DNA of 64,000 bases from the NCBI RefSeq assembly GCF_019311235.1, contig NZ_JAHWDF010000009.1, positions 62,001 through 126,000 on the forward strand, in the 5' to 3' direction. The translations under genes were made by a program, and so were the position numbers. Below the pieces are notes generated by a model that made no database searches, was not told the DNA's origin, and saw only the letters and a list, made by a program, of their open reading frames with translations. This document shows positions 47,249 through 58,800 of the stretch, piece after piece; the first letter of the stretch is position 1; the number at the start of each line of letters is the position of its first letter. This DNA is from Mesonia aestuariivivens. Its GTDB lineage: Bacteria; Bacteroidota; Bacteroidia; Flavobacteriales; Flavobacteriaceae.

Positions 47249-48792
47249 CCTTCAATTTCTTTTACGATGGCATCAATTTCTGACCTTAGCTTATCTATTT
47301 TTTTTACGGTTTGTTCAACTTCTTTATTGAGTACCTTAATATCTATTTTCTCTCGGGTATCTTTTGGTGCTACATAAGAACTGACCGATAGGTTATAGTC
47401 GTTGTCTGCTATTTTCTTATTATCGATAGTCGTCGCTACGTGAGCTACTTCCTTCTTATTATCAAACATCTCAATAATGGTATCAATATGCTTATCGAGC
47501 AACACATTATTATTGGTTTCTTTTTTAAAGAAGTCTTCCCCACTTACGTCTATAAATTGGGTTTTCGTATCGGTTTTACTTTTTGAAAGCACCAAAATAT
47601 TTACGGCTATAGAAGTCCCAAAAAACAAATTAGGCGCTAAAGAAATAACGGTTTCTACAAAGTTGTTTTCTACCAAATATTTTCTAATTTTTTGCTCGGC
47701 ACCGCCACGGTAAAAAATACCCGGAAAACAAACTAAAGCCGCTCTACCTTTACTTGATAAATAACTTAAGGCGTGTAGTACAAAAGCAAAATCTGCCTTC
47801 GATTTAGGTGCTAACACACCAGCGGGCGCAAAACGATCGTCGTTAATCATGGTAGGATCATCGTTACCAATCCATTTTACCGAATAGGGCGGATTGGAAA
47901 CAATGGCTTCAAAAGGTTTTTCATCTCCCAATTCAGGAGTTATCAGCGTATCACCGTGTACCAAATGAAACTTGTCGTAATTGATGTTATGCAAAAACAT
48001 ATTCATCCGCGCCAGGTTATAGGTGGTATAGTTAATTTCTTGGCCGTAAAAACCTTCTTGTATGATATGATTTTTAAAATAAGGTTTCGCTTGCAATAAT
48101 AATGAACCCGAACCCGCCGCAGGATCATAGATTTTATTAACCGTCTCTTGTTTATGTAATGCTAATTTTGCAATAAGATGCGAAACATTGGGAGGCGTAA
48201 AAAACTCTCCACCAGATTTCCCTGCATTGGCCGCATAATTGGAGATTAAAAATTCATAGGCATCTCCGAAGAAATCGATTTTATTGTCTTCAAAACTACC
48301 AAATTTTAAACCGGCCACTCCTTTTAAAACTTTTGCTAAACGGCTGTTTTTACTTTCTACCGTGCTTCCCAGTCGGCTACTGGTAGTGTCAAAATCTGCA
48401 AATAAGCCCTTAATATCTTCCTCAGAAGGGAAACCGTTGGCAGAACTTTCAATAGCAGAAAAAATGGCGGCTAAATCTGTATTTAAGTTTTCGTTAGAGT
48501 TAGCATTCTTTACGATATTTTTAAAAAGCTGGCTTGGGTAAATAAAATAGCCTTTGGTTTTTATCGCATCTTCTTTAATTTCTGGGGTAATTACCTCATC
48601 TGATAAACTGGCATAATCTATACTTTCATCACCACCCTCAATGTAAATGGTGAAATTTTCACTAATAAAACGATAGAAAAGACTTCCTAAAACAAAATGC
48701 TTAAAATCCCAACCATCTACTGAACCTCGAACGTCATTGGCTATTTTCCAAATTTGGCTCTGTAATTCGGCTCTTTGTGCTGTACTTGTCAT
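47245..48792 (-). CDS. hsdM: type I restriction-modification methylase subunit
   Basis: A 515-residue N6-adenine methyltransferase: N-terminal helical HsdM domain (about 1-150), SAM motif [12 protein letters not shown] and catalytic motif NPPYSVKW. First gene of the restriction operon (hsdM-rhuM-hsdS-array-four-helix bundle-hsdR-DUF5655). Forms the M2S1 methylase with HsdS. Confidence 0.96.
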   Translation of the reverse strand: MTSTAQRAELQSQIWKIANDVRGSVDGWDFKHFVLGSLFYRFISENFTIYIEGGDESIDYASLSDEVITPEIKEDAIKTKGYFIYPSQLFKNIVKNANSNENLNTDLAAIFSAIESSANGFPSEEDIKGLFADFDTTSSRLGSTVESKNSRLAKVLKGVAGLKFGSFEDNKIDFFGDAYEFLISNYAANAGKSGGEFFTPPNVSHLIAKLALHKQETVNKIYDPAAGSGSLLLQAKPYFKNHIIQEGFYGQEINYTTYNLARMNMFLHNINYDKFHLVHGDTLITPELGDEKPFEAIVSNPPYSVKWIGNDDPTMINDDRFAPAGVLAPKSKADFAFVLHALSYLSSKGRAALVCFPGIFYRGGAEQKIRKYLVENNFVETVISLAPNLFFGTSIAVNILVLSKSKTDTKTQFIDVSGEDFFKKETNNNVLLDKHIDTIIEMFDNKKEVAHVATTIDNKKIADNDYNLSVSSYVAPKDTREKIDIKVLNKEVEQTVKKIDKLRSEIDAIVKEIEG

Positions 48793-49137
48793 TTATTAAA
48801 TTTAGATGTTTTATTCCCTATAGTGGAATATTTTTTCAACAAAACTTAGTTTTCAACGCTACAAAGTTTTTTTTAATTGAAGAGGTTAAAAATATAAATC
48901 TTTTTTGACAAGTTAATAAGTATTAAAGCTTATCCCTAGGAAGTTTTATAACCTACTTAAAGCAAGCCTTTAACCAACGTTAGTTTTTGTTTGTAGAAGA
49001 AAAAAGGTATTAGGTTAGAAAATAGATGATAAACAAAGTATAGAAGCAAAAGAAGCTTAAGTTTCTTTTGCATCCTAAAAAAAATCCGCAGTCTAATTAA
49101 AGACTACGGATTCCAACTTACGTGGGGTAAAAAGTTT
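48793..49137. other. intergenic region upstream of hsdM
   Basis: No gene seen. It includes a 9-bp inverted repeat (GCAAAAGAA / TTCTTTTGC, 49046-49071) and the terminator of the phosphatase gene (49076-49112). The part next to hsdM must hold its promoter; no clear TAnnTTTG was found. Confidence 0.6.
49076..49112 (-). terminator. intrinsic terminator of the SusCD-phosphatase unit
   Basis: Stem ATCCG-AGTCT / AGACT-CGGAT (one unpaired base per arm) with a T run in the minus direction, directly after the phosphatase stop. Confidence 0.8.
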
Positions 49138-50910
49138 TTAGTTGAGAAGTGATAAAATTTTATGGTAAATTTCGTTATTTTCATACACTCCGGTAAATTT
49201 TTGAGCTTGGGGTCCGTATGCAAAAACCGGCACCATGGTAGCGGTATGATCATGGGTGGTAAAGTCACCTTCTATCATGTGATTTTCTAGATTTCCTTGC
49301 GGAACGCTAAATCCTGAAGTTTCATGATCTGCGGTAATAACCACCAAAGTTCCGGGGTGAGTATCTGCAAATTGCAAAGCTCTTGAAATTGCTTTATCAA
49401 AATCTATACCTTCGCTGACTATCCCACCTACTTCATTAAAATGTCCAAATTTATCGATCTGGGCACCTTCAATCATCACAAAGAAAGGTTGTTTTTGTTT
49501 TTCTAAAAACTTAAGACTATGCTCAACAACTTTTGGAAATTGCTCACCACGACCTTTTAATACAGAAGGCACCCCAGCATTCGCCATAAAATAACCTACA
49601 CGTGCTGCTGTTGATGAAGAAATAGCTTCTGGAGTTTCGACCAACTGAAAAGGCATTTCTACTTCAAAATATTTTTTCCCTCCTCCAGCAAAAAGCGTAA
49701 GTTCACTCTCATATAAGTCTGAAGCTATGGCTTGCGTCATGCCACGATCTTTTTGGTGTGCATAAAAAGAACTAGGTGTTGCTCCTGTAATTTCATCGGT
49801 AGTGATCACTGCGGTATTAAAATTTCTTTGTTGTAAAACTTCACAAATACTTGAGATTTTATTGCCTGAAACATCAACCCCAATGGCACGGTTATAAGTT
49901 TTTTCACCTGTAGCCAAAGCAGTTCCCGCAGCAGCAGAATCGGTTGTAAAATCGTCTGCAGAAGAAGTTTTAATTAATCCCACGTGTTTTAGTTGTGTTA
50001 GACTAAGCTCGCCTCCATTAGCTAAAGTTGAAGCAGAAATTTGAGAAAGCCCATTACCATCTCCTATTAACAAAATAATATTTTTCACTGCTGTTTCTTC
50101 TCCATCAGTGGCATAAGTAGGCTGGTATACTTTTGAAAATATTTCATTTTTATAGATACGTTTGGGCAGAGTTTCTATATAGTTTACACAGGTAAAAGGT
50201 TGGTCTGTATTAATTACTTCTACACCTAAATCTACAAACGCTTTCCAAGCACTTTTAGAATCTGGAGTTCCCCAAAAGCGAAAAGGTTTTCCATAAGCCT
50301 GAGCTTTTTTAATCACTTGTGTTACCTGTTGCAGGTCTTGTTCTGTAAATCTACCTTTCCCATTCCAGTTAGCATAGTTGGGGTAAGGAAGACTAATCAT
50401 GGCAACACGTTCCCATTGAGCAGAGGTTAGTGGCGCTAACGATTGATAATCAAATTGAATAAAATTAGGGTAGTTATGAAATTGTTTTGGTGAAGGTTGA
50501 TTTCCTGAAATGATAATTTTAATAGTATTCTCTGCCAACAACGCTTTATAATTGGCTAAAACCTTTACTAACTCTTTTAGTGTTTGATGCGCATCGGTTT
50601 TAACATCTATTAATAATTGAAGTGGCTCATTAGTTAGCATTTGTAATGATGCCGCCTCTTTTAAAGGTTGTAAGTAAAGACTTTCTAGTGTTCTAGTTTC
50701 TGAAATTTCATCTTCTCTGTGGGCTACACAAAGCTTTTTGTGTTTATAAAAAACATCAATTTCTATAGAACGAGCTCCTGCAGCATAAGCTTGCCAAAAT
50801 GGAATTTGCTGTTCATAATCATTATGAGAATGAACTATTGGATATTGCTGTGCGTACAGACTACCAAAGCCTGTAATTAGGATCCAAAAACTTAGTATTA
50901 AATTTTTCAT
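49138..50910 (-). CDS. fused glycerophosphodiester phosphodiesterase and alkaline phosphatase
   Basis: A 590-residue secreted protein (signal peptide 1-20). Residues about 22-245 form a GDPD/PLC-like TIM barrel: HSHND (27-31), EIDVF (Glu50, Asp52), AHR (His64), NTDQP near 234. Residues about 275-590 are an alkaline phosphatase: metal Asp284 (IGDGNG), nucleophile Ser325 (TTDSAAAGTA), Glu481/Asp486/His490, Asp528-His529 (TADHETSG), His555. It could cut a phosphodiester and then release phosphate. Last gene of a SusC-SusD unit. Confidence 0.9.
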   Translation of the reverse strand: MKNLILSFWILITGFGSLYAQQYPIVHSHNDYEQQIPFWQAYAAGARSIEIDVFYKHKKLCVAHREDEISETRTLESLYLQPLKEAASLQMLTNEPLQLLIDVKTDAHQTLKELVKVLANYKALLAENTIKIIISGNQPSPKQFHNYPNFIQFDYQSLAPLTSAQWERVAMISLPYPNYANWNGKGRFTEQDLQQVTQVIKKAQAYGKPFRFWGTPDSKSAWKAFVDLGVEVINTDQPFTCVNYIETLPKRIYKNEIFSKVYQPTYATDGEETAVKNIILLIGDGNGLSQISASTLANGGELSLTQLKHVGLIKTSSADDFTTDSAAAGTALATGEKTYNRAIGVDVSGNKISSICEVLQQRNFNTAVITTDEITGATPSSFYAHQKDRGMTQAIASDLYESELTLFAGGGKKYFEVEMPFQLVETPEAISSSTAARVGYFMANAGVPSVLKGRGEQFPKVVEHSLKFLEKQKQPFFVMIEGAQIDKFGHFNEVGGIVSEGIDFDKAISRALQFADTHPGTLVVITADHETSGFSVPQGNLENHMIEGDFTTHDHTATMVPVFAYGPQAQKFTGVYENNEIYHKILSLLN

Positions 50911-50981
50911 AGTATAAAATAGAGGTAGTAAAAGCTGCTATTTTAAGAATAGCAGCTTTACATGAAACAAACAATCAAATA

Positions 50982-52568
50982 TTACCAACCTAGGTTTTGA
51001 GGTATTCCTGAGCTTTCAATCACTGTAGTTGGTAGTGGCCAAACGTGCATATAAGAACTATCGTAATTTCTTGCACTCCATACTTCTTGTATGCTATAAT
51101 TAGAGTTAGGATCTGTACGATCTTCGTGTATTCTTCCGTGTAAGGGTTGAGCATATACTTCTTCGGCATCGCCCCAACGCACTAAATCAAAATGGCGGTT
51201 GGCAAATTCTCCTGCCAATTCTACACGACGTTCATGCTTTACATCTTCTAAAGTAGCTCCTGAAATTGCAGCTAAGCCTGCTCTATCGCGAACCGCATTT
51301 AAGGGTGCATCACCATTTTGTCCTTGCATGATTAAAGCTTCAGATTTCATCAATAATACTTCGGCATAACGTAAAAGTGGTATATTATAAACTGTAGATG
51401 GATCGTCACCATTGCTATTTACATAAGTTCCAATAGGGTTTTCATACCCAAACTCATACATGTATTTGTTAAACTGAAATCCAGATAAAGAATTTTCTGA
51501 GTAGTATCTTCTATCTTCTCCAAAATAAGAGAACTCGTCTCCATACGCTAAGATAGTTACTTCTTTACGGGCATCATTTGCTTCAAAAGCTTCATACAAT
51601 TCTAAAGTGGGTTGGTAGTAACCCCAACCATTATATTTACTCCATCCTTTATTTTCTAACATCACACCAGATAATATACTACCCCCATTTACACCAGAGT
51701 TGACCGACCAAATGTATTCGCTCGTCCAATTGTTTAAATGACTGTGCAATAATCTAAAATCTTCTGCTGGTTGATCGGTATCAATTAAAGCTCTTCCTGA
51801 ACCTGAATTGGTCACTTTATCACTAAATTTAACCACATTTTCATATTGACTAGCATCATATTGTGCCCAGTATAAATACGTTTTCGCGATATAAGCGTAA
51901 GCAGCATCTTTATGCGCATGCCCATAATCTGCTCCAGACATTTCTGTAAATAGCGGTAATAATTCTGCTGCAGCTTCTAGGTCTTGCACAATTTGATCGT
52001 AATTTTCTACTACACTTGAGGGACGCTCATAAGTTCCTGCCGAAGCATCCATATTATCTACAGTAACAATAGGAATCCCCCCGTTTTGACCATCATCACC
52101 ATAGGTATGGGCTAACCAGAAATAGAAAAAACCACGCATAAAATAAGCTTCTCCCATTGCTTGATTTTTTAAATCTTCACTAATATTCATTGCTGGAATA
52201 TTTTTTAAAATATCATTCGCTCTACGAATTACTTTAAAAGCCCTAGGGTACATATTACCGGTATACCCTTCATCGCCAGTACATACAAAGTTTTTCACAT
52301 TATCGGCATCGGCTTTAATACGCCCCGTAATCATATCGTCGGAGGCATTGATGTACCAAAAGAAGCCACGCCCAAACATTTCTGAAGTTTTCATTTCTTC
52401 ATACATACCATTAACCGCAAGATTTACATCATCTGCTGTTTTCCAGAAATTTCCGTAAGAAACGCTTCCTTTAGAGTTTACATCTGTAAAATCATCTGAG
52501 CACGAAGTAAACATTAACGCTGCTATAGAAAAAAGCGCAATGCTTTTAAGTTTGATATAGTTTATCAT
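50982..52568 (-). CDS. SusD/RagB-type outer membrane lipoprotein
   Basis: A 528-residue surface lipoprotein (lipobox MFTSC near residue 23) with the TPR-like SusD fold: NFWKTADDVNLAVNGMYEEM, FMRGFFYFWLAHTYGD, and the C-terminal VRDRAGL and ERRVELAGE motifs. It binds substrate above its SusC pore. It pairs with the SusC-like gene (24-nt gap) and is followed by the phosphodiesterase/phosphatase, suggesting that the substrate carries phosphate. Confidence 0.94.
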   Translation of the reverse strand: MINYIKLKSIALFSIAALMFTSCSDDFTDVNSKGSVSYGNFWKTADDVNLAVNGMYEEMKTSEMFGRGFFWYINASDDMITGRIKADADNVKNFVCTGDEGYTGNMYPRAFKVIRRANDILKNIPAMNISEDLKNQAMGEAYFMRGFFYFWLAHTYGDDGQNGGIPIVTVDNMDASAGTYERPSSVVENYDQIVQDLEAAAELLPLFTEMSGADYGHAHKDAAYAYIAKTYLYWAQYDASQYENVVKFSDKVTNSGSGRALIDTDQPAEDFRLLHSHLNNWTSEYIWSVNSGVNGGSILSGVMLENKGWSKYNGWGYYQPTLELYEAFEANDARKEVTILAYGDEFSYFGEDRRYYSENSLSGFQFNKYMYEFGYENPIGTYVNSNGDDPSTVYNIPLLRYAEVLLMKSEALIMQGQNGDAPLNAVRDRAGLAAISGATLEDVKHERRVELAGEFANRHFDLVRWGDAEEVYAQPLHGRIHEDRTDPNSNYSIQEVWSARNYDSSYMHVWPLPTTVIESSGIPQNLGW

Positions 52569-52592
52569 AATTTTCTTTTTATGTATTTGATA

Positions 52593-55500
52593 TTAAAATG
52601 ACAAGGATAATCCAAGAACATATTTAGAAGACAATGGGTATCTACCTATATCTAAGCCATTATTGCCTACCTCAGGATCCATCCCTTCATAATCGGTAAT
52701 TGTGAGTACGTTATCTGCAGATGCGTAAATACGCAAAGAAGAACCTTTAAAAATATGATTCATCGTAGTAGTGGGTAGTGTATAGCCTAGGGTGATGTTT
52801 TTAACTCGTAAATAAGAAGCATTTTCTAGGTACCAACTAGAGGTAGTCCCAAAATTACCGTTAGCATCACTTGTAGATAATCTAGGAATCGTAGCTCCTG
52901 TATTTTGTGGACTCCAAGCATTTAACACACGATTATCTAAATTATACCCCTGTAAGGAAGCATTGTAAGTAGAATATTTATAAGCATTAAAAGCTTTAGC
53001 TCCCGATACTCCTTGAAATAAAGCACTTAAATCCCAATTTTTAAAATTCAAATTCATCCCAAAACTATAGGTAAAATCTGGCAAATAACTTCCTGAGAAT
53101 TTACGGTCACCACTATCTATTTTACCATCGCCATTGGTATCTTCAAATCTAAAATCTCCTGGTTGCGCATTGGGTTGAATTAATGCTCCATTACTATTAG
53201 TGTAGGCATTAATTTCTTCTTGAGATTGAAATATTCCCGTTTGAGGTACCAAAAAGTAAGAATATAAATTCTCTCCTACGGCAGATCTTAACGGTCTTAA
53301 CACACCTCTTACATCATCGCTATGTTGGATAAAATCTATTCCTGCATCATTATAACCATCTAAGTTGACTAACTCATTATCAATATGACTCATGTTACCA
53401 AAGATGTTATAACTAAAATCTTTAACTTTACCTGCATAAGAAAGCGCTAATTCCCATCCAGTATTTTTTACTTCTCCTCCATTTACATCGGGGGCTTCAA
53501 AACCTTGATGAGCATCGGCTAAACCAGGTATAATCATTCCCTTGGTTGTTTTTGAGAAATAATCTGCCGTGATCGTTAGTTTATTCTTAAATAAACTGGC
53601 ATCTAAGCCTAGATCAAAAGATTCTGAAGTTTCCCATTTTAAATTTGGATTGGATTGTCTATTTACATACAAACCATTGGCATCATTCGTTCCTCCTTCT
53701 CCCATTACCGCTAAACTATTTTCTAGAGGCACATCAAAAGAGTAATAACCTACCGTATTAATATTACCTATTTCTCCCCACGAGGCTCTTAATTTTAAAT
53801 CGTCTAAAGGATTAATGTTTTCAATTACGGGTAAGTTAGATAAACGTACCGCTCCAGAAACCGACGGGAAATAATCTGCACGATTAGCTGGCGTAAGCCT
53901 AGAAGTTTCGTCACGACGAATACTTGCCGACAAATAATAAGTATGATCATAATTATACATGGCTCTACCTATAGCAGAAGTTAATACATCTTCATACACA
54001 TCGGTTTGTGCAGGCTGTAAAGAAGTGGCATTTCCCATATATTGGTTAAAGGCGCCTTCACTAGCAAAACCTCTTCCCTCTTGGTAGTAATATTCATAAT
54101 CGGTATGCTGAGAAGAATAAATAGCTGTTAAGGCTAGATTGTGCTTTCCAAAAGATTTTTTATAGTTTAATTGATTGTCCCAGATCCAACGATTTTGGTC
54201 ACTATAACTTTGGTATAAATAATTTTGAGCATCTGATCTTCCTATTTCTGGCACTCTAGGCTTAAATTGCTTATTTTTCTTATTGGTTAAAGCATACGAA
54301 TAATTCGTTTTAAATTTTAATCCTTCAATAATCTCATAATCCAAATAAACATTTGCATTTAGATAAGTTACGGGATTGTTGGTGGTTGGTCTTTTTAATA
54401 AAGCTACTGGATTATAAACATCTCCATAAGCGCCACCAAAATCTGATAATTCCTGCGGAACCACACCTTGATAACTTCCGTCTTCATTGTACACCGAAGC
54501 TGCAGCCGGCATATAAATCGCATTGATAATAGCTCCTGAATAACCATTAGACGTATTAGTGCCTACGGCTTCACTTTTAGAAAAATAAACATTTTCTCCT
54601 ATCGTAATTTTATCATTAAAATCATAATCCGATTTTACGCGAAATGAGTAACGATCTTTACTGGTGCCTACTAATACACCATCTACTTTATTATAACCAA
54701 AAGAAGTTAAATAACTTGCATTTTCTGAAGCTCCACTAACACTAGCATTTACATTATATAAGGCTGCATCTCTAAAGATTTCATCCATCCAATTGGTTCT
54801 AGTAACCGCTCCCCATGGGTTTTGTGCTGGATCATGAGCTGATAATGGAGAAGCACCTGAATTATTTGCAGCGGTGTTATATACAAAATTGTTTTCTTCA
54901 GCATTTAGTGGTGTTGGTAAATTGTTTGCCGATTGAATCCCTGTATAGGTATCAATACTTACACGCATTTTACCTTTTTCTCCTTTTTTTGTTTCAATTA
55001 CAATTACTCCTGAAGCAGCTTGCGCCCCATAAATCGCTGCCGATGCAGCATCTTTTAAGACACTAACAGATGCTATATCGTTAGGGTTAATTGGCGGCCC
55101 ATAGTAAGGTACACCATCTACCACAGTTAAAGGAGTTTGACCATTTAAAGTTCCTAAACCTCTAATTGTGATGCCCGCAGAAGAAGCAGGGTCTCCTCCA
55201 TCTTGGGTAACGGTAACTCCTGGTAAGTTTCCTTGTAAAAAATCAGAAAAATTAGAAACGGGTCTACTTTTAATATTCTCTATATTTTTAACACTCGCTA
55301 CTGCAGAAGTTAAATCTCTTTTTTCTGAAGAGCCATAGCCTATTAATACAATTTCATTTAAGGCACTTACCTCTTCTACTAATGAGACGGTAAGTTCAGT
55401 ATTCCCTTGGTAGCTTACTTGTTGAGTTGCAAACCCCATATAGCTTACACGAAGTGCTCCTGAATTTTGATTAAGGTTTAATTCAAAATTACCATCAAAG

Positions 55501-55664
55501 TCGGTTAACGTTCCCTTTGCTTCTTGCCCGTTAGGTACAATAGTTACTCCTGGGATTGGCAAACCATCTGATTTAGATACAACGGTACCGTTGACGATGG
55601 TTTGAGCCATCACTCCTGACATTCCTAGTACAAAAGTCAGCATACATAAATAAATCTGTTTCAT
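52593..55664 (-). CDS. SusC/RagA-type TonB-dependent transporter
   Basis: A 1023-residue outer membrane transporter: signal peptide, carboxypeptidase-like domain (NGTVVSKSDGLPIPGVTI, about 25-105), TonB-box-containing linker and plug (VLIGYGSSEKRDLTSAV; VVDGVPYYGPP), then the 22-strand barrel ending in a terminal aromatic residue (LGLSLSF). It imports the substrate bound by SusD, powered by TonB. First gene of the SusC-SusD-phosphatase unit, 180 nt after its likely regulator. Confidence 0.95.
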   Translation of the reverse strand: MKQIYLCMLTFVLGMSGVMAQTIVNGTVVSKSDGLPIPGVTIVPNGQEAKGTLTDFDGNFELNLNQNSGALRVSYMGFATQQVSYQGNTELTVSLVEEVSALNEIVLIGYGSSEKRDLTSAVASVKNIENIKSRPVSNFSDFLQGNLPGVTVTQDGGDPASSAGITIRGLGTLNGQTPLTVVDGVPYYGPPINPNDIASVSVLKDAASAAIYGAQAASGVIVIETKKGEKGKMRVSIDTYTGIQSANNLPTPLNAEENNFVYNTAANNSGASPLSAHDPAQNPWGAVTRTNWMDEIFRDAALYNVNASVSGASENASYLTSFGYNKVDGVLVGTSKDRYSFRVKSDYDFNDKITIGENVYFSKSEAVGTNTSNGYSGAIINAIYMPAAASVYNEDGSYQGVVPQELSDFGGAYGDVYNPVALLKRPTTNNPVTYLNANVYLDYEIIEGLKFKTNYSYALTNKKNKQFKPRVPEIGRSDAQNYLYQSYSDQNRWIWDNQLNYKKSFGKHNLALTAIYSSQHTDYEYYYQEGRGFASEGAFNQYMGNATSLQPAQTDVYEDVLTSAIGRAMYNYDHTYYLSASIRRDETSRLTPANRADYFPSVSGAVRLSNLPVIENINPLDDLKLRASWGEIGNINTVGYYSFDVPLENSLAVMGEGGTNDANGLYVNRQSNPNLKWETSESFDLGLDASLFKNKLTITADYFSKTTKGMIIPGLADAHQGFEAPDVNGGEVKNTGWELALSYAGKVKDFSYNIFGNMSHIDNELVNLDGYNDAGIDFIQHSDDVRGVLRPLRSAVGENLYSYFLVPQTGIFQSQEEINAYTNSNGALIQPNAQPGDFRFEDTNGDGKIDSGDRKFSGSYLPDFTYSFGMNLNFKNWDLSALFQGVSGAKAFNAYKYSTYNASLQGYNLDNRVLNAWSPQNTGATIPRLSTSDANGNFGTTSSWYLENASYLRVKNITLGYTLPTTTMNHIFKGSSLRIYASADNVLTITDYEGMDPEVGNNGLDIGRYPLSSKYVLGLSLSF

Positions 55665-55844
55665 CGAAATAAAATGTTTAACGTTCGTTGCTAAACTAGA
55701 TTGAACTGCAAATTATCAGTAGGATTATGGTTTCAAAAAGGTGAAGTTTAGATGCAAAAAACACCACTTTAACGACCTAATACGTATCTTTTTGTTGCAA
55801 TAACATTCCCATAACAATGCAGTATTCTCACGTTAACATAAGGA

Positions 55845-58800
55845 TTAGTGATTTTGTTTTAACTGAAAGTTTTTTGGACTAGAACCATAGTGCTTTTTAA
55901 ACATTCTCGAGAAGTATTTTGGATCTTTAAAACCGCATTCAAAACTAATTTCAGAGACATTAAGGTTGCCTTCTCCTAGTAATTTTTCTGCATTCTGCAA
56001 GCGTAAACCAATAATCACCTCTGACGGAGATTGATGAAGTACTTCTTTAAACACACGGTAACATTTGGTGCGTGAAATTTCTAGTTCGCTAATAAGCCTA
56101 TCAACATTAAATTCAGCATTACCAATTTCTTCACGAATAAGCGCTAACGCTTGCTTTACTAATTTTTGGTGAGGGTTTAAGTTTAAAGCTTCAGTTTTAG
56201 CGGTAGGCAATAATTTATCTAAAAAGCCCGTATGATGCGTTTTTTGATATTGCTGAATAAGATGATTCATTTTCTTTTGTAGAAAACTTTTATCGATAGG
56301 AAGATAAATTACCGTTTTTAAACCATAATCTAAGGCTTGTTCTTCGAGTGCTAAATCTATTTGCTCAGCAATATAAGCACTTGGAAGAATTTTAAAAGCA
56401 GGTTGAGAAATTACCTCTACAAACGCCGACGTTAATTGTGCATTGTAAACAACCAAGGCTTTCACATTAATTTGCTGTAATGCTGAGGGGAGCGCATTCA
56501 CTTCATGTTCAAAGATGATAGGCTCTGCCATACCTTCTAACAAGTGATGTACCAATTGTACTTCTTCTTCTTCACAATATACTAAAATTGAAGGTTGAAG
56601 TTTGGCGGCATCATCTTCTAGGTGCTTTAACAAGACAATGCCCGATCTTGAAGCTACTTTAGTAACATTTAATATTGGGAGGTGTATGCGCAGTTTAAAT
56701 TCGTTAGTATTTTTCACCAACTCCCCCCCTAAGTCGTTGATTAATACTTTTACAGCTTTGTAATACGGACTATAATTAATAATATTTTCCCACTGCTCAT
56801 TTAATAAAGAAGAAGAACTAGAAAGCTCAATCAACATTTCATTTTCTGTTAACGAAGTATGCAGTATTAAAGAAGCCTCTTGCTCTACATATTTTATTAC
56901 TTCATGAATTAAATATTGAAACAAAAGTTTTACGCGTAATACATCTAATGAAATTAAATCTGAAACAGTTAAAATTTGATACTTCAATGTAAAATCAAAT
57001 GAAAATGAAAAAGATTGAAGTTGTCTATAAATAGTTTGAATTAGTTTTTTAAAATGAATTTCTGACGGCACGAGCGTTCCTAATTCTGCTATTTGATCTA
57101 AATAATCCCATTCAGAAATTTTTCTAATAAGCTGTGTTAATTCTTGCTCTAATTGTTTGCTTTCAGGAGATTTTTTTAAGCTGTGTGTAATGGCTACTAA
57201 ATTTGCTAATTTGGGCTTAAAGCTATTAAGCACAAACGTTTTAAATTTATCTACCTCAAAATCGCGATCTTTAAGTTGATGGTGCAGCTCTAAAACCTGT
57301 TGTTGTTGAGCGTTCAATTCTTTATGGCGTTCTTCTAGGTGTTGATTTGCTTGTAACAATTCTAATTTCTGCGTTTCAATCATTCTAGTACGCGCTTCAA
57401 TTTTTGCTTCCATAATTTTATGAAGTCGCTTCGCTAACCAGTTTTTTCGGAGTATAATCATCACCCCTATTAATAAAATAGCTCCGAAAATTAATAGATA
57501 AAAAGGGCTGGTTTGGTAAAATGGAGTTTCAATTTCGAGAATTATATGCTTTTTAGATTTGCTGCCTTTTGTATTCATTTTAGTCAGCAAGCTATACCGT
57601 CCTGGTTCTAAATTTTTATAGGTTATTCTTTTATTTTGGTATAACTTCCAATCTTTATCTACTCCTTCTAGCTGGTAATAAATTTTTGGAGCTACTCCTG
57701 AAAATTGAATAGGAATAGCGCTAAATGTAAATGTATTCTCTTGATAAGCTTTGGTTAATACGTTGGGGTATAACTCTTTTCCGTCTATGTTGATCTGTAA
57801 TTTAGGAGTTTTAACTGCATAATGATAAGCATTAGGCTGTAAGTAACTCAACCCGCTTATGCCGCCAAAAAAAAGCATTCCCTTTTCATCTTGATAAACG
57901 GCACCTTCAGAAAACTCTTCTGCTTGCCAGCCTTGATCTTTGGGTAGTTGTGCAACTTCATAGCCCTTTTTTTGTATGGTTGCAATACCTTTTGTGGTAC
58001 TCAACCAAACCTTATTTTTGTTTTCTAACAAGCCATAAACCATATGACTAGGCAAGCCAGATTCTTCGGTAATGTTTTTAATTACCCCATGCGGAAAATC
58101 ATAAATACTTACTCCTCCTAACGTAGCTATCCAATAATAACCTGTATGCTGATCGTGATAAAGTTTATAAATACTATTTCCTGTAATCCCATCTTTGGTC
58201 GTTAATCGCTTAATAACACCTTGAGCTTCGGTAAAAAAGATCACCCCCTGATTTTCGGTGGCCATCACCAAAGTATCTTGATGTTTAATTACATGCCGAA
58301 CGTGAAATGGTGCTAAGTCTTTTTGGTGTGGGAAAGCTTCAAAAGTATCGGTATTTAAATTCAACTTTGCTAAACCTCCCCAACAAGCAATCCACAACTT
58401 TTGCTGCTCATCTTCTTGAAAAGCATAATTTCTATTATTCGGAAAATCTGCATGCGTTTCTGCTTTAAACAATTGATAGCCTTTTGGAGTAATTTTAACC
58501 AATCCAGCATAGGTTCCTACCCATAAATGACCATTACTATCGGTATAAAAACTTCGAATACGGTACCAATCTGGATTTGCTTTAGCCTCTTGAATTTGAT
58601 ACGCTAAATAACACTTGGTTTTTTCGCTATAATGATAGATACCTTTGGTATAATAGCCTAACCAAATATTACTTTGATTGTCTTTAGTAATCGCTCGAAT
58701 ACTCTCATTGGGTAAATGCGGAAATTTAGTGGGATGCGGAAATATAGTCGTAATTTGTTCTGAACCAGCATACGCCATACTTATCCCACCATCTTTATGG

